Positions 33,451-45,099 of a stretch of DNA of 64,000 bases are shown here, piece after piece; the first letter of the stretch is position 1, and every line of letters begins with the position of its first letter. Position numbers and translations under genes: made by a program. The notes under the pieces were generated by a model, which saw only the letters and a list, made by a program, of their open reading frames with translations, was not told where the DNA came from and did no database searches. The DNA comes from Trichobilharzia regenti (Eukaryota > Platyhelminthes > Trematoda > Strigeidida > Schistosomatidae): assembly GCA_944472135.2 (NCBI GenBank), contig OX235268.1, positions 9,864,589 to 9,928,588 on the forward strand, written 5' to 3'.

Positions 33451-34734
33451 GTTTCAACCCCTTTTTGACTTGCTTTTCCCTTTGTATCGTTCTCACCAAA
33501 ACATTTTGAATTTTCTACGCATCATTTGTGATATTCACCTGTACGCAATTTGACCAGCATTGTTATTATTCATGACTTCTTGTTTTCTCTGAATACTGTG
33601 TATGGTAAGGTAGTCGTTTCAACAGACTGTCCGAGAAATACTGCTGTAATACTATAAAGAGTTTCAGAAAAAACTACGAATTCTTACCATGTTGTCGAAA
33701 ATTTCAAGGAAATGCTGGCAGATTATTCAATGAAATTCACATCTGAAAACCATATGCTCGCCCCTTCAAATGCACGAGATGACAATGAGGCGTAGCCGAT
33801 TCAGTAAACACACTCGGTGATTACGAGTGAGTGATTGTCGTTTCCTGAAAACATATCAAAGGCAAAAAGGCCAGCGTTAGCATTAACTGAGAAGTATCAT
33901 GGTTACGCAGACTCTGATATGGCCACAATTCATGGGTGGATTATTAGTGCTAAGGCAACACATTAGTGATGTTTGTTTCCAGTTTATTCCAGATGAAATC
34001 CATTCATTCTTTGATTAGTGTAAGTCACATGCAGAAAAACACAATTGAATATTGAATAATTGTCAATATTTCTACCATTTTCACGAAGATGGTGCCTAGA
34101 TAGATTGGTTTGAGAGGAAATTATAAGATTCCATTCGTTTGCTACTGTGTCCTTATTTGGTGGTGCTATTGAATTTCTGTGCACTTTTGATAAAATTTCT
34201 ATGTGACATGTACTTCTCCATTCCATAACTACACATGTATTTTGCTAACATATTGTCTTATACGGAATGCGTATATATCCATGTACTTGTGTGAATCTGA
34301 TTTAGGCCACGCATCTGTGTGACGAAATGACAAAAGTACAAAAGTATGAATCTTCATGTTTCCAACTAACTATGTTCTATGGATGTTACATATATTGGAA
34401 GTAGTACAGTCAGAATTTCACCTCATCAATTTGCACAGCTGTCAATATGCGTTTAACTGGCGATATGTAGGACGTGAGACTAGCGGCGGAATCCAGTGAA
34501 CCAATATCCGGTAGCTATTGAAACCTTGAAAAACAGAATAGTCAAAGTTATTATCCTCTGAATTGAAAACGCTTTCGCCAAGTCACTCAACACATATGCG
34601 TCTTTTTGATGAGACGAAAAGTAAGCATGAGTGTATGGAATGTCTGCATCATGAGAAGGCTGTTCAGATTACAGAAGAAAAATGAAGTTATGGCAAAGAG
34701 GTGTTGAGAATCTGGGAGAATACAGAGAATGGCG
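33451..34734. other. Non-coding part of unit B, including the RTE empty site
   Basis: Counterpart of 19471-22305 in A without the RTE element. The single aacagaata at 34532-34540 marks the unoccupied target. Confidence 0.6.
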
Positions 34735-35806
34735 GTGAACACTTTTCTTCTCGCGTCCTCGAGACAAGAACCTCAACCGGAATCAGACTGCATTCATCAT
34801 GATTGTTGTCAGTAACAGCTTCGATGGCGTCCACGCAGTTTGAACCAATCTACTCAAGGGTCGAGGTAGTAAGATTGCAGTAGAAATAACACTGAAATCA
34901 ACATGTGAGTCAAGCGAGCGTTGTAGGAGAAGACACAGATCTCAATGAAAACCTGTTATCTGAGCGAGAGGTCAAAAGACGAATGAGTGAAAGGTATGAT
35001 AAGGGAGGTAAATGTTTTGAAACCAACCGGGATTAGTTTTCATAGGCTCAGTGTTACGTCCACTTTTGAAAATAACCATTATTGTTAGTTGGAGGTGTAT
35101 AGCAATTTATTGTGCTATTGAATGCTATTCATCTGATGAAGCTGACATTCCCATATTACCACTTAATACCTTATTTATACAGCTAACGCCGCTGTTATGA
35201 ACAGTTTTCTAATAAAATCCTGAGTAACGGAAATCTGAGGGATGAAGTGTTTGGGGGATGCCACATTGTTAAACATTTTACTACAGCCGTATTAGAAAAA
35301 TGATTGTCTCTTAAAGTTATATATTAAAAATCACTTCACAGCATGCGTCGGTGGCACAGTGGTTAGGATTCTCGCCTACCATGCACATGCTCCGGCATTC
35401 GAGTCTACGCCGACGCACACCTTATATCTATGGTCAGCCTGCTAAATTTGGGCTACCGATATCCATGCTGAAAATTTCATACTTGTACCAAAAATATGGT
35501 GTGGAATCAAGCTGTAATCAAAAAACAAAATCGATGCTGACAAGATGGTGTTCTGTATTTGCTTGATTTAGTTTCGGTCCTCACGTTAATTGATTATTGT
35601 CCATCTTCAACTGACATGTCAACTCGTCATACAGAATCTTAGGATTATCGTGACGTTTCTTCACCAATCATTTGAATGCTGCGAAGAATCTCATTGTGAG
35701 GGCGTTCTGCCTATTTTCTGGAGAATATATTAGCGAGGAATTCATATTGGTTCACGACATTATTGAAGCAAATAATCACGTAACATCGTCTATTAACTGG
35801 TATTTA
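34735..35806. other. B-specific segment (about 1.07 kb)
   Basis: Replaces 22306-22560 of unit A. It contains a tRNA-like sequence at 35345-35417 and no other recognisable gene. Whether it is an insertion in B or a deletion and replacement in A cannot be decided from two copies. No target duplication was seen at its edges. Confidence 0.6.
35345..35417 (+). tRNA. tRNA-Gly-like sequence, probably a pseudogene or SINE head
   Basis: 73 nt with a perfect 7-bp acceptor stem (GCGTCGG / CCGACGC) and a discriminator A. The internal promoter boxes are close to consensus (A box TGGCACAGTGGTTAGG, B box ATTCGAGTCT), and a loop CTACCAT would give anticodon ACC (Gly). However, only two of five anticodon-stem pairs and two of five T-stem pairs form, so it is unlikely to be a working tRNA. 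The body resembles eukaryotic tRNA-Gly. A tRNA-derived SINE is possible, but no tail or target duplication was found. Confidence 0.55.
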
Positions 35807-36530
35807 ATAAGCGGAATAACAATTTTCTCGTGCATGGGAACACGCTGCCACCCATACTGGGAGCCTTCCTCAAGTTAGGTAAGAATTTGCGTACCAGAAT
35901 TTTGTCAACATTTTAAATACACACAAGGGGTAAACAATATCAATTTTCGTCATATCTCAATCGAGTAAAACAAATCGCTCTAATGAAAATGTTTTCAATA
36001 GAGAGACGGACGGTTTTGGTAGGTCAAGTTGTAAGCAGGGGGAAAGATTTTATGAGGCTGGCAGTTGGCAGGTGTGCTTCAGATTCTCATCAATGCCAGG
36101 TGATTGACAAGAGATTGAAATGAATAATCAACCTCGGGTGACAATGGTAAACTACACTTGGTGTTGACTGCTTGATAGCATCATGCATATGCATACCGCT
36201 GTTATTAGCGACAAGAATCTTGATGATCATACAATTCGTGTGTTTGAAATGGTAATGTGAGGGCCAGTAGTTGTTTGTTGGCGTTTTAATTAACAAATTG
36301 AAAATTTCCCCCCTCTGATGACGAAGATCACGAGCACTCCTATGATTTCAATTCTCAGTTCTGTTGCTATCTGCGCAGCCTTTCAAGACGGATTCGAAAA
36401 ATGTGTGTCAATTCCATGTCTCCATGATTATCTTTGCTTCCATCAAAAGAAGACACACCCAATGACTGGACTCTCGAATCCTTTTTCCATTCAGCCTCAT
36501 CCCTTCTCTCTGATTCTGTTGAAAAGAGAT

Positions 36531-36722
36531 TTAGATTTTATATCTCTTCCGAGCATAGAAGTCTCTATAGCTACTAGGTCCCCAACTAATGCTTCCACAC
36601 ACTTCGGTAAAGTAGTGAATTGGATGACTGTTTCTTAGTAGTTTGTCGAATTCAGGAAAACGCACCAGTCGTCGTTTCACGAATCCAACACAGTACCTCC
36701 AGGTTGTGAAAACAGGCAGCAA
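36531..36722 (-). CDS. Conserved minus-strand coding block, copy B
   Basis: Counterpart of 23252-23476. Reads YCVGFVKRRLVRFPEFDK then LLRNSHPIHYFTEVCG and SISWGPSSYRDFYAR, with a stop five codons later. The differences from A in this frame are mostly synonymous (8 of 11). The minus-strand acceptor present in A (cacaag) is cacaac here, so if the block is spliced, the B exon must use another site or be silent. The plus-strand ORF overlapping it (36318-36638) is interrupted in A and is taken as its shadow. Family unknown. Confidence 0.45.
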   Translation of the reverse strand: MLPVFTTWRYCVGFVKRRLVRFPEFDKLLRNSHPIHYFTEVCGSISWGPSSYRDFYARKRYKI

Positions 36723-38291
36723 ATATCAGTCTAGTATCCTCGAATATGACTGGCGAAATTTTTAAGAAACAAAGTGCTGACATTCAACTGCATATCCGGT
36801 ACTCTGTTACACTCGACATATCTCGCGATGCGTCTCTTTTTACGCAAATTTATCATCAGTGAAACTCAGTTGGAAACATTACTGGAAGAAGAATGTAATT
36901 CACAGCGAAAATCAAAGCCGATGACCCTGAAAGCTGAAGGATGAATTATCGAATGAAATATCCATAGTTATTCGTGTGGTCGTAACATCAGTGAACATCA
37001 CTCCATTTCCACTTTTCTATATACACTGTGTCATAAGAAGGTTTAATTGGAATAGAAGCAGCTTATGGATTTTGCTTGCAAATAATACGTTCCATATATT
37101 CCGATTCTAAGGCTTAATCCGAGGGTAGTTTCACGCACGCATTCTCTATTCCATATTGTGATCATTAACGAGTGGATGTACACTTCGACAATACATCAGT
37201 GCTTCAAATATCAGGCGAAGCACGACAGAGAAATATATCAGCCTAGTTTATCTCCACGACACCGTTCTAGTAGGAACTACTGTTCTACATATCTCACCTT
37301 GTGAATCTGCCCGTCACTGTGATGCATAATGCTCGCTTAGTATTGTCTACCATACAAAATGCTCGCACACACGCACACGACGTCTCCATGAATCAATCTA
37401 TATTCTCATGAACATGTGTTCTGCGGTTACAGGAGTTCGTAATTCTGTAAAGGACACTTCGCCTCGCGTAATTTATTGTTCTAGTCTTGTCACTTTACAT
37501 CCACTGTAATGTACAAACTGTTTGCAGAATCGTCCACGGACGACCTCTTTATATACTGTTACTAACTGGATGCTTCCACTAACTTTGCAACTACTAGAGG
37601 TTCTTCGCCTACACTGTGCATCTTCATTTTGACATTCGCATATCACATGTTCATTTTCGACTTTCATTATTCGCCTTTGTCCTTGATTAATCCTTATTTA
37701 TTTTACTCTTCTTTGTGTTTGTGTGGATGTTGACGTGTGCAGTTTGAGGATAAGAGATTGTTTGAGTAAATCAAAGGCACTTTGACTGACAAGTATTCCC
37801 TTGAATATTTGATATACGATTTTGTGGACAGAGTCTTATCGTCAGGATCATTTTCCCCCATCAGCGGTGGTTTTCTCACTTGAACGTCTGTTTACTTATT
37901 TTCTCTGACAGAACCTGTTTTGTATTTAGAATCCTACACAGCCTGTGCGACTTTCTCACGGAATTGTTCACGTATATTTGAGTTTTGATGTATAGTGGAA
38001 TTTTTCAATCAAACCGGCAAATTATCGAAGAAGTGTCGTGTCTTCCTTGCCCATTGAAAGCCTCGTGACCGCACACATCCGACGGACTCCGTTTGGCTAT
38101 ACATTGCAACTTAGAGGATGGTTTCTCGCGTTCACACTATAATCGATCAAATTTACTCTTCATATCCACATACTCACTTATGCATACAACCACAGTTAAG
38201 TCAGCTAAATTCTAATAGGTTAAGCGAAACTAATTCCATTGGTTAAACTAGATGACCTGAACAGACTTATGCTACACTGTGCTCTCGACAG
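36723..38291. other. Unassigned part of unit B upstream of the small gene
   Basis: Counterpart of 23477-25063. No additional gene supported. Confidence 0.4.
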
Positions 38292-38299
38292 GTATAAAT
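38292..38299 (+). promoter_or_regulatory. TATA box of the small secreted-protein gene, copy B
   Basis: gtataaat, 71 bp before the ATG at 38370, conserved with its flanks (ctcgacag before, tcatgcttcttcactgtg after) in copy A. The upstream mini-ORF of A is missing because its ATG reads ACG here. Confidence 0.5.
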
Positions 38300-38369
38300 T
38301 CATGCTTCTTCACTGTGTGGTATTTTCTCTCGGCTCAGCTAATTTCACATTGATAAGAACGGTAATTTG

Positions 38370-38508
38370 ATGTTCACGTTAGTGTTTTATACCTTCCAGA
38401 TCGGCTATCTACTTATAACAGCAATTTTCGTCTCAGTCGTTGACAGTGCATATATAAATCGGAATCATCTGTCGAAAGACGGCCAACTTCATCATTCTTC
38501 TGATCAAG
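38370..38508 (+). CDS. Signal-peptide exon of a small secreted/anchored protein, copy B
   Basis: ATG at 38370; 46 codons plus one base to the donor gtgagata. MFTLVFYTFQ, then IGYLLITAIFVSVVDSA, a signal peptide with probable cleavage after D-S-A, then YINRNHLSKDGQLHHSSDQ. Joined across a 474-nt intron (38509-38982) to 38983-39119, it gives a 91-residue product. TATA box, start, signal sequence, splice sites, stop and polyadenylation signal all fall within about 0.9 kb, so the gene looks complete. N-terminal signal plus hydrophobic tail suggests a surface-anchored or secreted effector. No named family recognised. Confidence 0.55.
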
Positions 38509-38982
38509 GTGAGATATGATTTGCTTTTGCAATGTGAATCTAGCAACTGATATGCTACATTTATTCTGACACTGGTGTCAGTGGTCTGTTGTGCGATATG
38601 TGCCTTATCCAGTGATTTCCGCTATAGCAGAGGCATGTGTATATCGATGTTTGTATGTATTTTCGATTGTGTGTATTTCTGAGCAGTGATTCTGACAAAT
38701 GATGACAATGCAAGCAGGTGACATGACGTGTTTTGTCACATGTGACGTGACATGCATGTATCAGATGTTCAACTATGTAAGCTCTGTGACATGCCAAAGA
38801 CAGTGAGCTGTCAAAATTTCCCAAGGCAATCTCAAATGTTTTGTTTTACGCATCCTCAGGGTTATTGGCGTGTCGAACGTTCGTACAACGTGTCAATCGA
38901 GTACATATCTTTGTCAACACTAGCGCACTTTACAATGCTACCTGATCCAGAACAATGTATTTTATTTCTCTCTTCCTTCCAG

Positions 38983-39119
38983 GTTTACACAACAAACATG
39001 TCGGTGAACACACTCTGTCCAGTGATGAAAGAAGTAATATTGAGAAGCGGGAAGCTTGGGAATATGCAAGTTGCTTAGTCCTAGGTCCATTTTGTCTATT
39101 CCTACTCTTCGCTAAATGA
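38983..39119 (+). CDS. Terminal exon of the small gene, copy B
   Basis: Acceptor tttctctcttccttccag; the exon begins with the two bases that complete a Gly codon from exon 1. It encodes LHNKHVGEHTLSSDERSN, then IEKREAWEYAS (charged, helix-prone, no cysteines), and ends in a hydrophobic tail CLVLGPFCLFLLFAK before TGA at 39117-39119. The tail, preceded by small residues A-S, could be a GPI-attachment signal or a tail anchor; this is inference. AATAAA at 39156-39161 is 37 nt past the stop. In phase in B and C, out of phase in A. Confidence 0.55.
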
Positions 39120-39386
39120 AAATTCTCACAGCTCTTTAACATTTCCAAACATTCCAATAAATGTTTGTTGAAACATATTCATGTGTTCTCATTTGTCCAT
39201 ACATATCCACCAGATAAATGATGGTTGTTACATGTTTTGTCAATCGGATTATAAAAATGTTGTGGTGTATCGAAAATTATGAAGTGCCTTCATGAAGTAG
39301 TTTGGCGCCGAGTAGACGTGTGTGTGTTTGTGTGACAATATTCTTCCATATACAAAATTTAGTGATCTCTTGAGCTTCCAGATGGC

Positions 39387-39620
39387 ATGACTATTTCGTT
39401 GGCAAGAAGACAACACAGCAAATATGAATCAAAATCAGACGATTTCGAGCTGCGTTCTCAACCTGTATCAATATGGGTGGCTAAGCAACTGAATATACAC
39501 AAAAGAATCAGAGACACAAACCTTCAGCTGTGTGTTTCCGAATCATCGTATTCTGGTCGACTACAACGTGAAAACAGCGAGTTGATTATTCGGAATAATG
39601 CTGCTTTTTCACCTGAATGA
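39387..39620 (+). CDS. Conserved 77-codon ORF, copy B, function unknown
   Basis: Same length and frame as 26170-26403. Starts MTISLARRQHSKYESKSDD. The central 45 codons match A except for one changed residue (T/K), and there are no synonymous differences there. It begins about 270 bp downstream of the small gene on the same strand. No domain or signal recognised. It is absent from the third copy, which stops just before it in a GT tract. Confidence 0.3.
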   Translation: MTISLARRQHSKYESKSDDFELRSQPVSIWVAKQLNIHKRIRDTNLQLCVSESSYSGRLQRENSELIIRNNAAFSPE

Positions 39621-42600
39621 AGAACATAAGTCAACAATTAAACCATATTATATATGGTGTATGAATACATTTGGTGTAATAGGGATTGCTTACAGTTTAT
39701 CCGCGTTCATAAATAAGCTAACCAGATTTTTGGTATTATCTAAACGTCTATGTGTGGAACCAGTGACATCATAAATTCCTACAGCGCTTAGTCTACAGTT
39801 CTTACGCTTTGGCAATATCACCGATGAAAATAATACGCCATAAGGAGTAGTTAACCAATCACATGAATATGGGTATTTCCCAGCATCCTAACATTAATCG
39901 TATTAGTGAATTCCAGTACTGAATCCACCCATTATTTTTCATTACAGACAGTGTACGTAAACTCTTTCACAGAGTAATTGTAAGATTTAATGCCTTACAG
40001 CTTTATGCAGTACAATGTACTAATGACGTCTACTCTGTAATAGAATATCGCGCCACCACAGTGTTCAGGTCCTGTTGTTGTATTATTAGAACGAAATATC
40101 CTAAACATGGCAGGAAATTATATCGTCTGTTTGACTGTTGTGTAAGAGTGATTTTATGCTTAATTTTCACTCATGGGATTCGATATCAGAACAAAAGAAT
40201 TGAGTAACGAATATTCCTTATGCCTACGGTATTGGCATTACCTACAGAATATATATGTATGTACAAACATATCAGATAATCACCTTTAACTTTGTGATGA
40301 AGCTAACATATGGTTGAACCCTTCTGAATGACAAAACGCAGCCAATTCATGTTTTTATGACGACCTAATTTTGAAATATTCCCGAAATCCACATTGCAAA
40401 GTATCCAAAGTCAAATGTATACATTACACTGAATATTATCACGAGATATTTCACGGGTATTCATTCACCATAAACACCCTAAATAAATCTACCGCTTTAA
40501 GGTGAAGTTTCAAAATGAAGAGATCTCTTTGTTGACTCATGTGTTCATCTTCAAATGACAACTTCACAATTCAACCATCAATCGACTGCATCTTCCAAGT
40601 GCAAATATCTTCCTTGTATGCATTGAAATATTTAACACTCTTCAGTTCTGTCAGCATAAGAATAATTCTCAAGTATCTCATGACCTACTCAGACATTCAG
40701 CTATTAACAGAATGCATCGTCATTTTGAAGTGACAGCTGAGAAATTAGTGAAAGAAAGCTCGACTGTATGAGTGTTGATTTATCTCTATGAAATGATGTT
40801 ATTTATCAGTGAGAACGTGCTTGTGATGGCCAAGTAACAAATCCTTCAAATGAGTGATGATCCGTCATACTGAAATCAAGTTTGAGGCGTCATTTGTTTA
40901 TTATTATTATTATTTACTTGTGTTCCCAGCAGCATTTGTTGGTTCTACAGGATACTTCACATTTTACTCTTCTGAGATGTCCAATATTACTCTCTTTCTT
41001 ATTAGGCCAAGTGAGTGTTTGCTCAAATGAGAATATGGTCATGCATAATGACATACCACAGTATGTCAATATGACATAAAATAAGTAATGTGTTCAAGCA
41101 TATCGTATTGAATAATGGTATTCAACGGTTTATCATCAAGATATACATGTATATATTAGGTATGCATGAGAATTGAGAAATAGCCTTTATTGAAGAGTAA
41201 CAAACTGCTGTATAGAAATTACCTCGATTCCAATGACATTTTGGAGGCCTCTCGAAGTATCATATTTTCATCGATTTGTGGTCTGTTTAAGCATTACTGA
41301 GTGCAGAGGATCGTGAAATCAAATTCAGCATCTATATGCCAATGGTGAATACCATTATGCCTACTGTGTTCTTCCCAATAGAGGGGAAGGCAACATTGTA
41401 ATTAATACAAGGTTGGCTATTTTCATTAGTCCGTTATTTTAATTTGAAATGAAATCTCAGAACTACTGGGTTTTTATAAATGACCTATGTCTTTCGTCCC
41501 ATAAAGGAGAAGATAAAAAGTCGATTATAACGAATTAGTAGACAAGTTATGAAGCCATGATATCAGGAGAACACAGTGAACAATATGCCGAAGGAAAAAA
41601 AACAAACACTTCTATTCATGAATGGAAAGAATGCAAAGTCAAGTGAATCGCAGCATTTACACTTTTCTCGAAATCTCTCTATTCTGCACATCAAATAGTC
41701 ACCACTACGTCTGCTACAAAACTTGAATCCCAGCAGGTTTCAAATAACCAACGTCTCCTTATCTAACAAATTAAACAGTGATGTGTGGAAAGGTGATTAG
41801 ATCAAGAAAATGGTGTCTTTCCATCAGTATATATCGAAACTTTATAGAGTTTCATCCCATCAGAACTGATAACGTGTTAATGTTTGTGTCAGAGCACAAA
41901 CCACAGTTTGGTGAATGGGGTTTCTCAGTTGTTCTATTTTATAAATTCATATTTGTAACTTTCTTGAACTAAAACAATCGTAGACGTAATTGAAGCAACT
42001 GATAAATTTCTGCTCAGCCAGCTCTAGAATAAATCGAGTGGGAACATGGTGACTACATTCAGAGCATACGTCGAGTACAATTTCTAGATTTGATCAAAAT
42101 TATCCACTATATTATTTTTATTTATTGGAAAATCAATCAGTTATATTAGTCCTTTTGGTTACATGTTCGAAATAGTGGACGCAATTTCCTCCTACTTGCG
42201 TTAGTAGGGAAACTAAATTAGGCAAAACAAACAATTCCACCGTGTTGAGATTTACATTATTATATCTGCATAACGATGAATATATGCATGTAGTCATACT
42301 ACGGAAACACGTTCATGGCTAATTCAGTGTAACGACTGGATTCGTGGGTGATCTTTCCATCTTCACTGAAACTCAAGGGAAGGCGACATTTATTTTTACA
42401 TGCTGAGTAATTAAGTCACTGTCAACAACAAATTTATGCCTCTCAATAATATTCTTCAGCCCTGCATACGATGCAATCGACAACGACAATATATGGATGT
42501 TTACATGAAGTCATAGCCTGATTCATTCATTCCTTTAATCACCGATTCTCATGGCGCGTGAAAACAAACCGAGTCATTCATTTGACGGATGCAAAAGGTG

Positions 42601-42659
42601 GAGTTTAACCTAAGGAGATGTTTGTTTACGAATTCATGTCAATGGAAACAGTTTGTGAA
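39621..42659. other. Non-coding right part of unit B
   Basis: Counterpart of 26404-29459. No gene supported. Confidence 0.5.
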
Positions 42660-43219
42660 TGAAGCATGTGCTGTTATCCAAGTAAACATTTACATGACTG
42701 ATACTTCGTAGCCGTGTACAGCCATCATTCGACACATTTACCTTTAGTGAGAAAAAAATATATATTCAGTTGTTTCTGGTCACAATCTAGCAGGCTAAAT
42801 ATCGCGGTAAGAAAGCGTGGTAAAAGAGGTAGAAAAGCGTCTTTCATCTTTTATTGATGGAATATTGAATAACGTAACATATTTAAGGTAGTTCAATGTT
42901 TCGAAAACATTAGATTCGAGAATTAATCTGATCAATAGGTACACAAAATTTAATTCACCTTTGAAGTGAATCTTATTGGAAAATATCTTCTTTTTAAAAA
43001 TATGAGAATTTCCAAGAACTAGAAAGTCTGTTGCTGCAGTGAGTTGCTACAATATACATGTATACACACGTAAATAAATAAATAAATATGGCTTTAGAGG
43101 CAGTCAGAATGGAATGCATTTCTCATCGACAACAAGAACTTAACGAAGTGTCACTTGTGGACAAAATGTTTGGAGCTCAGGTGAGCCTGAATTCCACAGT
43201 ATTTTTCAGGTGAAATTCT
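42660..43219. other. Unique sequence right of unit B
   Basis: AT-rich with a short (AAAT)n tract near 43071-43088. No feature recognised; it precedes the first RT codons of the next Penelope copy. Confidence 0.4.
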
Positions 43220-44160
43220 ACTAAAAAACTGAGGGAGTTGTCATGAGGTCCCCAATGCCGTCGGTTGTAGCACATAATCTCATGTATGTGTGGGGAAATA
43301 TAGCGATTGAAACGTTCGGCTCCACCTTAATAGTATGGAGGAGGTGTATAGATGACACATTCACTGTGCTAAGAAAACAGACCAAAGATAAATTTTTTGG
43401 ACACATAACCGCAAAGTAGGAGATAATTCAATTCACTAGTGCTAGGTAGTCAGGAATGGGAGCCTTCAATGTAAGAGTGTAGCGTAAAAAGGAAAGGAGT
43501 TGTGAAGTGATACAACAACAAAAACTAAGTAGAACCAAGGGAAATCTAAGACAGGAAGTAAGACATACGAGAGAAGCTTTAAAATCTAATATATACGCCT
43601 TTAAATTAGTTAGACAGTATTTAGGAAAATGTAAGAATTGAAATATATCTTGGTAGTTGTAATAGTGACTATACTAGTAATAGTTATGATAATTACGACA
43701 TGCATGCCAAACATGCACAAATTGGTGACAGCACCAACAACAAGGAATCTCAAATAAGGTATTCATTCCATAGAACGAAGGATCATCGAAGACCTCACGC
43801 AGAATTCTTAACAAGTGTGAAGTAAAAGCGATAGTGAATCCCATAAACTCAAATAGAAACAAGCTTTGTCGGTTTAAATTTTGTGTGAAGCCTTTAATAC
43901 GAAACAATTTTGTGTATTTAATAACTTGCAATGATTGTTACATTAGTAGAACAGGTGCAGTCGGACATGCCGAGCAACGAAACCTAGCAATATCTAGATT
44001 AGTTCACCTGAACGATATAAGAAATCTAGAGAATAGTTCAACTTAATCACTTCATGCAATTACACACAACTCTACAATGGCGTTGATGGGATAAGATGAC
44101 AGTCTTAAAAAATATAATTTACCAGTGTGGCGAGAGAGATTGATAACGGATGCTTTGTCT
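43220..44160 (+). mobile_element. Penelope-like element, RT and GIY-YIG fragment
   Basis: Plus strand. RT motif B GSPMPSVVAHNLMYVWGNIA at about 43243, catalytic motif WRRCIDDTFTVLRKQTKDKF at about 43337 (Ile in place of Val before the Asp pair, both Asp present), then EIIQFTSAR. After a broken linker the endonuclease appears near 43905: NNFVYLITCNDCYISRTGAV, followed by HAEQRNLAIS. An eroded tail runs to about 44160. It is 5'-truncated and carries stops (for example near 43418). It is a third subfamily, different from those at 17.6 and 29.8 kb. The hammerhead-like repeat at 44285-44460 lies in its 3' flank. Confidence 0.8.
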
Positions 44161-44284
44161 TATCAAATCAACTGCAAACACGTGTCACAGAAATGATTCA
44201 ACACAAGTCACAGTTATCTGGAGTCACTCCTTGTCACTCAACGACGACAAATAAGAGAGAAAAAAGAAAAGCACAGAACTCATG

Positions 44285-44460
44285 TTTCGAAGTCGTGTGA
44301 TTGGAATTGATTTGATGATGAGGAACAAATTTTGTTTGAAACGTCATTCAGTGAAAAATACTGTTTCACTCTGTGATATATATATCTAATAAAGAAACTA
44401 GTATGCAATTACTTACTACCACGGTGCACACGTTTCACACATACCTTAATGTATGGTCCT
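44285..44460 (+). repeat. Hammerhead-like 3' repeat of the Penelope copy, copy 3
   Basis: Best preserved of three related copies: gtcgtgtgattggaattga, then TGATGAGG, a short stem (gaaca / tgttt around aattt), GAAACGTCATTCAGTG, then tgtttcactctgtg, aataaagaaacta and gcacacgtttcacac. It is 3' of RT/GIY-YIG coding on the same strand, where hammerhead ribozymes have been described in Penelope-like elements. The core lacks the C of CUGAUGA (A here) and stem II pairs imperfectly, so cleavage is doubtful. Confidence 0.45.
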
Positions 44461-45099
44461 TGTGGGTCGCCAACAGCGATCTCAGTGCGCTTCGATCATT
44501 CCCTGCGTGCATATATCTAGCTGTGAATAAGCATTCGAAAAGTAAGAAAAGCTGTCAAGAAGAAGAGAGCATCCTGAGAAATTCATAATAAGCAAAAGGA
44601 ATCCGAAAAACGACCTTGACCCGCTTTCGGTTACTACGTCACATTAACCTAGTCATACATAACTTTTATTTCTCTGGAGTTTCTTGCCGAGAAGTTGCAA
44701 AAATTATTGTAATTATTTGTCTTTTGAACACTGAATATGTGGATATAATCTTGTTGACAGATAATACCGATAACTATCTGTTTGGTATATTGTCACTGTT
44801 CATCACTATCTAATATGTATAACTATATATATTGGTGGATTTACATGTTCAAGTTGGCTCAGGTCAGTGAGTCTATGATTTAGGTATCATTTTAGTTAAA
44901 TGTGCTTAACTGTGACATTTTTATTGTTGTTATCGCTTGTTGCCCTTTTTCCTGTGAATTATTTTCCATTTTGCTGGTGTTGTTTCGACTGTTTTGTTCC
45001 TTGTTTTCCGGTTTTAGAGGGAGCAACCCACAAAGTTGATTCTCTCTAAACTATATCTTAATGTAACAATCCCTAGCCACCCCACCCTGTAAACAAAGT
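44461..45099. other. Unassigned sequence between Penelope and RTE copies
   Basis: No coding signal. The last 100-150 bp (gagggagcaacccacaaag onward) probably belong to the 5' leader of the RTE element that follows. Confidence 0.4.

Larger units (their letters stand above)
31586..42659 (+). repeat. Duplicated unit, copy B (11.1 kb)
   Basis: Direct repeat of 17589-29459. It lacks the RTE insertion (empty site at 34532-34540) and has about 1.07 kb at 34735-35806 where A has 255 bp. Its left edge lies inside the Penelope copy, whose coding continues leftward to about 31250, so B keeps the more ancestral arrangement at that side. Confidence 0.95.

Noticed and set aside
36318..36638. 106-codon plus-strand ORF with a signal-like start in unit B
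   Set aside because: The A copy has an in-frame stop and shifts, and it is antisense to the block whose differences are mostly synonymous on the minus strand.
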